A DNA stretch of 12,210 nucleotides from Fontimicrobium_A sp034506455 (GTDB taxonomy: Bacteria; Zhuqueibacterota; Zhuqueibacteria; Residuimicrobiales; Krinioviventaceae), in the NCBI GenBank assembly GCA_034506455.1, contig JAPDPN010000091.1, positions 1 through 12,210 on the forward strand, given 5' to 3'. A model generated the notes under the pieces. The model made no database searches. It had not been told where the DNA came from and saw nothing but the letters and a program-made list of their open reading frames with translations. Numbering within the stretch: position 1 is the first letter of the stretch; each line of letters begins with the position of its first letter. A program made the position numbers and the translations under genes. Below are positions 6,771 to 12,210 of this stretch, in pieces.

Positions 6771-7775
6771 ATGCGGCGCGTTATCGCGGCGTTTTTCCTC
6801 GTCATCGGCTTTTCGGCAGGCGACCGGCATCCCCTTTGGGCGCAGTCCAAAACACTGTTGAACGTTTCCTACGACCCGACGCGCGAGCTGTATCAAGAGT
6901 TCAACAAAGTCTTTGCCGACTATTGGTTCAAAAAGACCGGCGAGCGGCTGACGATCCGGCAGTCGCACGGCGGCTCGGGCAAACAGGCGCGCGCAGTGAT
7001 CGACGGCCTGGAGGCGGATGTGGTGACGCTGGCTTTGGCCTACGACATCGACGCAATCGCCGAGCGCACCGGCCTCCTACAGCTCGACTGGCAGAAGCGG
7101 CTGCCCTACAACAGCGCCCCCTACTACTCCACGCCGGCCTTTCTGGTGCGCAAAGGCAATCCCAAGCGCATCAAGGACTGGGATGATCTCGTTCGTCCCG
7201 ACGTTTCGGTCATCACCCCCAATCCCAAGACCTCGGGTGGGGCGCGCTGGAACTATCTGGCGGCGTGGGGCTATGTGCTCAAAACCGGCGGCAATGACGC
7301 CAAGGCGCAAGAGTTCGTCGGGCGGTTGTACAAGAACGTGCCGGTGCTCGACTCCGGCGCCAGAGGCGCCGCCAACACCTTTGCCGAGCGCGGCATCGGC
7401 GACGTGCTCATCAACTGGGAGAACGAACTGCTGCTGCTCTATAAACTGCATCCCGACCGCTTTGAGATCGTCGTGCCGTCGATCAGCATTTTGGCCGAGC
7501 CGACGGCGGCGGTGGTAACCAAGAACGCCGAAAAACACGGCGTGCTCGCGGCGGCTCAGGCGTATGTGGAATATCTTTACAGCGACGATGGGCAGGAAAT
7601 CATTGCGCGCCATTTTTATCGTCCCCGCTCGGATCGGGTTATGAAAAAGTACGCCGATCAGTTTGCGGCGGTCTCGCTGTTCACGATCGAAGAGCTTTTC
7701 GGCGGCTGGGCAGAGGCGCATCGCCGCCATTTCTCCGATGGCGGCGTGTTCGATCAATATTTTCAGCAGCGTTAG
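6771..7775 (+). CDS. sbp: Sulfate/thiosulfate ABC transporter periplasmic binding protein
   Basis: A 334-residue protein, the usual size of the Sbp/CysP family. Residues 1-25 (MRRVIAAFFLVIGFSA to WAQ) are a signal peptide. Family hallmarks follow: LLNVSYDPTREL at 29-40, QSHGGSGKQARAVIDGLEAD at 64-83, VVTLALAYDID, and ITPNPKTSGGARWNYLAAW at 148-166; these include the Ser/Gly backbone loops that hold the oxyanion. It binds sulfate or thiosulfate in the periplasm and delivers it to CysT/CysW. The ATG at 6771 is chosen because AGGAG at 6762-6766 precedes it and the signal peptide starts there; the frame is open further upstream to 6705. It is the first gene of a four-gene operon. Sbp and CysP (sulfate versus thiosulfate) cannot be told apart by eye, so the symbol is provisional. 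Confidence 0.95.
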   Translation: MRRVIAAFFLVIGFSAGDRHPLWAQSKTLLNVSYDPTRELYQEFNKVFADYWFKKTGERLTIRQSHGGSGKQARAVIDGLEADVVTLALAYDIDAIAERTGLLQLDWQKRLPYNSAPYYSTPAFLVRKGNPKRIKDWDDLVRPDVSVITPNPKTSGGARWNYLAAWGYVLKTGGNDAKAQEFVGRLYKNVPVLDSGARGAANTFAERGIGDVLINWENELLLLYKLHPDRFEIVVPSISILAEPTAAVVTKNAEKHGVLAAAQAYVEYLYSDDGQEIIARHFYRPRSDRVMKKYADQFAAVSLFTIEELFGGWAEAHRRHFSDGGVFDQYFQQR

Positions 7776-7799
7776 TTCCTGGAAACGAGAGCAACGACC

Positions 7800-8642
7800 A
7801 TGGCGCACAAGAGAAGCAGCGTTATCCCGGGCTTTTCCCTCACCCTCGGATGGACGCTCTTTTACTTGACTCTGATCGTGGTTCTGCCGTTGACCGGTCT
7901 GCTCATCGAGACCGCCTCCCTGAATTGGGAGGCCATACGGCAGGCCGCCTTTTCGCCGCGCGCTCTCGCCTCCTACCGCCTGACCTTCGGCGCTTCCCTG
8001 ATCGCCGCCGCGGTCAATACGCTTTTCGGCGGCCTTGTGGCCTGGGTGCTGGTGCGCTACCGTTTCCCGGGCAAGAGCTTGTTCGATGCGGTCATCGACC
8101 TGCCCTTTGCGCTGCCGACGGCGGTGGCGGGCATCGCCTTTACCGCGCTTTATGCCGAAACCGGCTGGATCGGCGGCCTCCTGAAACCTCTCGGCGTGCG
8201 GGCGGCTTTCACCCCCCTCGGTGTGGTCATTGTGCTGATCTTTATCGGCCTGCCGTTCGTCGTGCGCACGGTGCAGCCGGTTTTGGAAGCGCTGGAACCT
8301 GAGCTCGAGGATGCAGCGGCGTCGCTGGGCGCCGGAAGACTGCAGACGCTCCGCCGTGTGATTTTGCCGACTCTGCGCCCGGCGCTGCTGACCGGATTTA
8401 CCATGGCCTTGGCGCGCGGCATCGGCGAGTACGGATCGGTCATCTTTATCGCCGGCAACATGCCTTATAAAACCGAGATCACGCCTTTGCTCATCGTCAC
8501 GCGTCTGGAGCAGTACGATTACGCCGGCGCCGCCGCGCTCGGATCGGTCATGTTGATCATCTCGTTTCTCCTCCTGCTGACCATCAATTATCTGCAGGGA
8601 AGATTGAATTTGCCCAAACCCAAAACCCTAAAGGCGGATTGA
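7800..8642 (+). CDS. cysT: Sulfate/thiosulfate ABC transporter permease CysT (CysU)
   Basis: A 280-residue inner-membrane permease, close to the ~277 residues usual for CysT. About six TM helices are visible (~11-36, 62-86, 97-119, 140-162, 195-219, 246-265). The EAA loop that contacts the ATPase is at ~168-190 (ELEDAAASLGAGRLQTLRRV). The C-terminal segment RGIGEYGSVIFIAGNMPYKT is typical of CysT and separates it from CysW, in which the matching segment reads EFGAVSVVSG. It forms a heterodimer channel with CysW. It begins 24 nt after the binding-protein gene, with a weak ribosome site (GAGAGCAACGACC before ATG). The stop is 4 nt before cysW, so translational coupling is likely. Confidence 0.95.
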   Translation: MAHKRSSVIPGFSLTLGWTLFYLTLIVVLPLTGLLIETASLNWEAIRQAAFSPRALASYRLTFGASLIAAAVNTLFGGLVAWVLVRYRFPGKSLFDAVIDLPFALPTAVAGIAFTALYAETGWIGGLLKPLGVRAAFTPLGVVIVLIFIGLPFVVRTVQPVLEALEPELEDAAASLGAGRLQTLRRVILPTLRPALLTGFTMALARGIGEYGSVIFIAGNMPYKTEITPLLIVTRLEQYDYAGAAALGSVMLIISFLLLLTINYLQGRLNLPKPKTLKAD

Positions 8643-8646
8643 GCGG

Positions 8647-9531
8647 ATGGCGGGCAGCGAAACCGAAAACCTTTCCCAGCGCAGCCTGCGCACCGAGCCG
8701 CCGGTCGTCCGTTTTCTTTTGACGGCGGTGGCGGTCGGCTTTTTGTTGCTGTTCATCTTTATGCCGGTCATCGTCGTCTTTGCCTTGGCGTTTGCGCAGG
8801 GAATCGGCGCTTATCTCAGAGCCGTAAGCGATGCCGAGACGTTGTCGGCAATCAAGCTGACGCTGGGGGCGGCGCTGATCGCCGTGCCGCTTAATATGTT
8901 CTTTGGTCTGACGGCGGCCTGGGCCATCGCCAAATTCGAGTTTCGCGGCAAAAGGCTCTTGATTACTTTGATCGATCTGCCCTTTTCCATTTCGCCGGTC
9001 ATTGCCGGTATGATTTTTGTTCTTTTGTTTGGGAAACACGGGCTGCTGGGGCCCTGGTTGGCCGAGCATCACGTGCGGATCATCTTTGCTTTTCCCGGCA
9101 TCGTTCTGGCAACGATCTTTGTTACCTTTCCGTTCGTTGCCCGCGAGCTGATTCCGCTCATGCAGGAACAGGGTGTCGAAGAGGAGGAGGCGGCCGTATC
9201 CCTCGGTGCCGGCGGTCTGCAGATTTTTCGCCGCGTCACGTTGCCGAACATCCGGCGCGGGCTGCTCTACGGCGTCATCCTTACGCTGTGCCGCGCCCTG
9301 GGCGAGTTCGGCGCGGTTTCGGTCGTTTCCGGGCACATTCGCGGCGTCACCAACACGCTGACGCTGCACATCGAAAATCTGTACAACGAATATCAGACGA
9401 CCGCGGCATTTGCCGCCGCCTCGCTGCTGACCTTGACGTCGTTTCTGACGCTGGCGGCCAAACGTCTGATGCAGAAAAGGGAACAGAAAAGCGGGACTGC
9501 CGTCTTGGAGACGGCGGAGTTGATGGAATGA
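8647..9531 (+). CDS. cysW: Sulfate/thiosulfate ABC transporter permease CysW
   Basis: A 294-residue permease, near the 291 residues of E. coli CysW. The helices are at ~22-50, 69-95, 108-128, 146-168, 203-228 and 254-272. The EAA loop is at ~178-200 (EEEEAAVSLGAGGLQIFRRV), followed by ALGEFGAVSVVSGHIRG, typical of CysW. The conserved LIDLPFSISPVIAGM at ~108-122 parallels VIDLPFALPTAVAGI in CysT, showing that the two permeases are paralogues. The C-terminal ~20 residues are polar and probably cytosolic. The stop codon overlaps the cysA start in ATGA (9528-9531), which suggests coupled translation. Confidence 0.95.
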   Translation: MAGSETENLSQRSLRTEPPVVRFLLTAVAVGFLLLFIFMPVIVVFALAFAQGIGAYLRAVSDAETLSAIKLTLGAALIAVPLNMFFGLTAAWAIAKFEFRGKRLLITLIDLPFSISPVIAGMIFVLLFGKHGLLGPWLAEHHVRIIFAFPGIVLATIFVTFPFVARELIPLMQEQGVEEEEAAVSLGAGGLQIFRRVTLPNIRRGLLYGVILTLCRALGEFGAVSVVSGHIRGVTNTLTLHIENLYNEYQTTAAFAAASLLTLTSFLTLAAKRLMQKREQKSGTAVLETAELME

Positions 9532-10556
9532 AAGTCGAGATCAGCCGACTCACAAAGCGCTTCGGCAAATTTGTCGCCTTAAAGGACGTCGATCTGGAGG
9601 TGCGCGACGGCGAACTGCTGGCGCTGCTCGGTCCGTCGGGCTGCGGCAAAACGACGCTGCTGCGCATCATTGCCGGTCTGGAGCAGCCGACCTCCGGCGC
9701 CATTCTCCTGGATGGTCAGGACGCGGCGGATCAGGACGTGCGCATGCGCAAGATCGGCTTTGTCTTTCAGCATTATGCGTTGTTTCGGCACATGACGGTG
9801 TTCGAAAACATCGCTTTCGGTCTGCGCGTGCGGCCGCGACAACATCGGCCGTCGCCGCGCCAAATCCGCGACAAGGTCCTCGAGCTCCTGCGGATGATCA
9901 AAATGGAGGAGCTGGCGAATCATTATCCGCACGAGCTGTCCGGAGGCCAGCGGCAGCGGGTGGCTTTGGCGCGCGCCTTGGCGGTCGAGCCGCGCATGCT
10001 GCTGCTCGACGAGCCGTTCGGTAGTCTCGACGCGCGCGTGCGTCAGGAGCTGCGCCGCCGCCTGCGCCGCATGCACGAAGAGCTGCACGTCACCACCATT
10101 TTCGTCACCCACGATCAGGAAGAAGCCCTCGAGGTCGCCGACCGGCTGGTGATCATGAACCAGGGTTGCATCGTCCAGATCGGCACGCCGGAGGAGATTT
10201 GGCACCATCCGGCGGACGCCTTTGTGCTCAATTTCCTCGGCGAGGTCAACCTCTTTCACTGCCGGCGCGAAGGAGATCGCCTGCGCATCGTGCCGCCGGC
10301 GTCCGGCGGCGAACCGCAGAGTCAAGTCTTTGTGCGGCCACACGCCTTTGAACTCTCCCTGACGCCACTGGGCGAAGATTCGCTGACCTGCAGCGTCCAT
10401 CACATCAACCCCGCCGGGCCGATGGTCAAAGTCGAATTGCGTAGCGAATGGGGCGAGCTGTTTCAGACGGTCATTTCGCAGGAAAAATACCGCGGACTGC
10501 AGCTGCGCGTCGGCATGTCGGTCTATGCCCAGCCGCTCGATCTGCAGGTGTTCTGA
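9528..10556 (+). CDS. cysA: Sulfate/thiosulfate ABC transporter ATP-binding protein CysA
   Basis: A 342-residue ATPase that powers sulfate import through CysT/CysW. The motifs are complete: Walker A GPSGCGKTT at 35-43, Q-loop Q81 in FVFQHYALFRHMTV, signature LSGGQRQRVALARAL at 137-151, Walker B MLLLDEPFGSLD at 157-168, and switch histidine H195 in FVTHDQEEA. Residues ~240-342 form the C-terminal TOBE-like regulatory domain, including FVRPHAFEL. It is slightly shorter than E. coli CysA (365). The frame is open upstream into cysW, but the ATG at 9528 is right: GGAG lies 8 nt before it, and MKVEISRLTKRF is the normal N-terminus. FQHYALFRHMTVFENIAFGL is typical of the CysA subgroup within the sulfate/spermidine/maltose ATPase class. 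Confidence 0.96.
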   Translation: MKVEISRLTKRFGKFVALKDVDLEVRDGELLALLGPSGCGKTTLLRIIAGLEQPTSGAILLDGQDAADQDVRMRKIGFVFQHYALFRHMTVFENIAFGLRVRPRQHRPSPRQIRDKVLELLRMIKMEELANHYPHELSGGQRQRVALARALAVEPRMLLLDEPFGSLDARVRQELRRRLRRMHEELHVTTIFVTHDQEEALEVADRLVIMNQGCIVQIGTPEEIWHHPADAFVLNFLGEVNLFHCRREGDRLRIVPPASGGEPQSQVFVRPHAFELSLTPLGEDSLTCSVHHINPAGPMVKVELRSEWGELFQTVISQEKYRGLQLRVGMSVYAQPLDLQVF

Positions 10557-10564
10557 GACTCAGA
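10552..10564. repeat. 13-nt palindrome spanning two convergent stop codons
   Basis: TCTGAG-A-CTCAGA is a perfect inverted repeat around one base. It contains the TGA of cysA (10554-10556) and, on the other strand, the TGA of the small membrane protein gene (10560-10562). It could help end transcription on both strands, but it has no T-tract and may be accidental. Confidence 0.3.
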
Positions 10565-10733
10565 GTGCGAAATGCTGACCGAGATAGAACGGCCAAAACA
10601 GCAGAGCCAATAGCGCCTTCCAAAAGCCGAGCTTTAGAAAACCGATGGTGAACAGCCAAGCCGCAAACCAAATCGTGCCGCCGAATCCCGCCGCCGCATC
10701 ATGCCGACATTTGATCTTGACTTCCTCTTCCAT
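10560..10733 (-). CDS. Small membrane protein of unknown function (57 residues)
   Basis: An ATG at 10733-10731 opens a 57-codon frame ending in TGA at 10562-10560. The product starts with an acidic/basic head (MEEEVKIKCRHDAAAGFGG) and then has a long hydrophobic, Trp/Phe-rich stretch (TIWFAAWLFTIGF, then ALLALLFWPFYLG). This could be one long or two short membrane helices. AGGAT at a suitable distance upstream could serve as ribosome site. It is tail to tail with cysA (3 nt between stops) and divergent from the GH5-like gene. The amino-acid pattern is far from random: no helix breakers in the hydrophobic core and a clean positive head. It is too short for a firm family call, and no function can be given. 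Confidence 0.62.
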   Translation of the reverse strand: MEEEVKIKCRHDAAAGFGGTIWFAAWLFTIGFLKLGFWKALLALLFWPFYLGQHFAL

Positions 10734-10851
10734 ACTATCCTACTAATGGTCGGCCTGCCTCTACGTTTGCCGCCGAGAAAAGATTCGTTAAAATTCATTT
10801 TGAAATGATGCGTTAATGGTTAATTTTGCCCAAAGGGTAAAGAGACGCAAA
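10734..10851. promoter_or_regulatory. Divergent intergenic region with operator-like palindrome
   Basis: This 118-nt region separates the small minus-strand membrane protein from the GH5-like lipoprotein. TCATTT at 10795-10800 and AAATGA at 10803-10808 form an inverted repeat around TG, an operator-like shape. TTGAAA at 10800-10805 could be a -35 box, but the downstream TAATTT at 10821-10826 is only 15 nt away, so the promoter is weakly supported. Confidence 0.3.
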
Positions 10852-11817
10852 ATGAAGAAAGCTTCTCTATTTTTCCTCGTTGCGTTGAGCCTATTCGTTG
10901 GGTGCGGCCGAGAGGATAAACCAGTTGCGACGCCGACCGAAAAATCCGACCTACCCCTCTATCGCACCGAAGGCGCCAGACTGCTCAAGAACGAGTGCGA
11001 ATGGGAATTTCGCGGCACCAACAAAATGAGCGTTTTCGGCGTCGATTTCAGCGAGCCCGCGGCCTGGGGTATGGACATTGTTCGCGAGTGCATCGACATG
11101 CGCCTGACGACGGATGAAATGCTGCAGGCGATCGTAGACGAGGCGCGCCGCTTCGGCCTGGTGGTCATCTTGACCGCCTTTTGGTGGGACAACGATGCGC
11201 TGCCCGGCGGCAAGACTCCCTATCCGCAGTGTCAACTGCTCGGCGCCGTGCCTTCGCAGGATCCGCGCTTCAACGCCGTTCAGGCGCGCCGGCGGCAGAT
11301 TGCGGCGCTGTTCAAAAATCAAAGCGACGTCTGGTTCGGCGTGTGGAACGAGCCTTACGACTGGCGCAAAGAAACGACTGCCGATGCGGAGCAATGGTTA
11401 AAGGACGCCCGACTGATGGTCGACAACATCCGCAGCGTCGGCGCCGACAACATTATCGTCCTGTGCGGCAACGCCATGGGGCAGGGACATGAGCCGTTTC
11501 TCGAAAAGGGCGCCGAGCTGCTTGCCGGCCGCAAAAACATCGTTTTCGACATTCACGCTTATCGAACCTATTGGGACGTTCCCCGCACTGAAATCGAAAA
11601 GCGGCTCAAGGCGCTCAAAGAGTCGAATATTGCACCGGTGATCATCGGCGAGTTTGCCGCCAACGGCGATCATCCTTATCTGCCGATCATGGACGCCTGC
11701 CGAAGCACCCGCACGACGCTTTTGGCCTGGCTGTGGGGCCAGTACAAAGAACCGTTCAAGTCGAAATACAAAAGCTACTGCCGAGAGCCGCGCAACAGCG
11801 GCTGCTCGAATGGATAA
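10852..11817 (+). CDS. GH5-like (clan GH-A) glycoside hydrolase lipoprotein
   Basis: A 321-residue protein. Residues 1-18 (MKKASLFFLVALSLFVGC) look like a lipoprotein signal with C18 as the lipid site; Phe at position -3 is unusual for a lipobox. The body matches the cellulase-type TIM barrel. VWNEPYD at ~164-170 holds the likely acid/base E167, FDIHAYRTYW at ~232-241 has the conserved His/Tyr, IIGEFAANG at ~264-272 holds the likely nucleophile E267, and LLAWLWGQY at ~290-298 is the last strand with its Trp. Family members hydrolyse beta-linked glucans, mannans or related glycans. The start is the ATG that begins the lipoprotein signal; a GTG-type start 36 nt upstream would add a charged extension in front of it. 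The last ~20 residues (YCREPRNSGCSNG) look atypical. Substrate not assignable. The next gene, also secreted, follows after 34 nt. Confidence 0.82.
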   Translation: MKKASLFFLVALSLFVGCGREDKPVATPTEKSDLPLYRTEGARLLKNECEWEFRGTNKMSVFGVDFSEPAAWGMDIVRECIDMRLTTDEMLQAIVDEARRFGLVVILTAFWWDNDALPGGKTPYPQCQLLGAVPSQDPRFNAVQARRRQIAALFKNQSDVWFGVWNEPYDWRKETTADAEQWLKDARLMVDNIRSVGADNIIVLCGNAMGQGHEPFLEKGAELLAGRKNIVFDIHAYRTYWDVPRTEIEKRLKALKESNIAPVIIGEFAANGDHPYLPIMDACRSTRTTLLAWLWGQYKEPFKSKYKSYCREPRNSGCSNG

Positions 11818-11851
11818 GCTGCAAAAAGCAGGTAAAAAGAGGAAAGAAGCC

Positions 11852-12210
11852 ATGCGCATATTGATAACAAGTCTCCTGTTGGCAACAACTGCTTTAGCTG
11901 CTGAATATTATGTGGACGGCCGAAACGGCTCCGACGTCTTTCCGGGCAGCAAAGAGCAGCCGTTTGCGACCCTGCAAAAGGCGGCCGACGTCATGCGTCC
12001 TGGAGACGTCTGCATGATTAGAGAAGGCGTATATCGCGAGACCGTGCGTCCGGCAAACTCCGGCCTTGCCGGTCTGCCGATCCGTTTCGAAGCCTATGCC
12101 GGTGAATCGGTGACCATCACCGGTACGGATCGTATTCCGAGCAGCGAGTGGCGCATCCATGACGGCGCAATCCGCACTATCGATCTGCCGGGGCAAGCCG
12201 TGACGCAGCT
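11852..12210 (+). CDS. Secreted right-handed beta-helix protein, N-terminal part (3' end beyond window)
   Basis: 119 codons plus 2 bases are present before the window edge. Residues 1-17 (MRILITSLLLATTALAA) are a signal peptide. YYVDGRNGSD, PFATLQKAADVMRPGDVCMI and REGVYRETVRPANSG form the usual N-terminal cap and first coil of right-handed parallel beta-helix proteins (DUF1565, PL6/PL9-type pectate, alginate or chondroitin lyases, and related glycosidases). Later text (IRFEAYAGESVTITGTDRI) is typical of the next coil. AGAGGA at 11838-11843, 8 nt before the ATG, gives a good ribosome site. It lies 34 nt after the GH5-like lipoprotein, so the two probably form an operon for polysaccharide use. 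The catalytic region is outside the window, so lyase versus hydrolase cannot be told. Confidence 0.85.
   Translation, partial: MRILITSLLLATTALAAEYYVDGRNGSDVFPGSKEQPFATLQKAADVMRPGDVCMIREGVYRETVRPANSGLAGLPIRFEAYAGESVTITGTDRIPSSEWRIHDGAIRTIDLPGQAVTQ

Noticed and set aside
7077..7808. Long minus-strand frame opposite the binding-protein gene
   Set aside because: It is a GC-rich antisense shadow of a well-identified family member; the same holds for 8584-9369 and 9579-10403 opposite cysW and cysA.
9288..9527. Extended start of CysA inside cysW
   Set aside because: The first 80 residues are an alternate-frame reading of cysW; the standard CysA N-terminus begins at 9528.
1..12210. CRISPR arrays, tRNA or rRNA genes, insertion sequences
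   Set aside because: No regularly spaced repeats, no cloverleaf or rRNA segments and no transposase frames were recognised by eye.

Overview
The window looks like a piece of a scaffolded draft genome, probably metagenomic, from a GC-rich Gram-negative bacterium. Evidence for a Gram-negative envelope: an outer-membrane beta-barrel protein, a lipoprotein signal, a Tat signal, periplasmic multiheme cytochromes and a periplasmic binding protein. The mix of multiheme respiration and exported carbohydrate enzymes would fit an FCB-group lineage (Calditrichota- or Zixibacteria-like), but nothing in the sequence fixes the taxonomy. No rRNA, tRNA, CRISPR array or transposase gene was found.

Layout. 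(1) 1-3980 is an electron-transfer region. A minus-strand outer-membrane barrel protein (open at the left edge) is divergent, across a 297-nt AT-rich control region, from a four-heme periplasmic cytochrome c and then an eleven-heme cytochrome c fused to a membrane cytochrome b domain. (2) 4194-5670 has two broken genes on either side of a gap of exactly 100 N: a Tat-exported sugar isomerase-like TIM-barrel protein and the C-terminal part of a GH172/DUF2961 glycosidase. (3) 5686-6474 is a VIT1/CCC1-family iron or manganese transporter. (4) 6475-6770 is non-coding, with a REP-like double hairpin and a possible promoter. (5) 6771-10556 is a complete sulfate/thiosulfate ABC transporter operon (binding protein, CysT, CysW, CysA). 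(6) 10560-10733 is a 57-residue minus-strand membrane protein, tail to tail with cysA. (7) 10852-12210 holds a GH5-like lipoprotein and the start of a secreted right-handed beta-helix protein, cut by the window edge.

How the genes may work together. The cytochrome b domain could take electrons from the quinone pool and pass them through the eleven-heme domain to the four-heme carrier. The divergent barrel may belong to the same envelope process, but no direct evidence shows this. The GH172, sugar isomerase-like, GH5-like and beta-helix proteins suggest use of plant or microbial polysaccharide. The sulfate operon is a self-contained uptake system. The most unusual element is the divergent barrel/multiheme locus with its 11-heme c plus b fusion.
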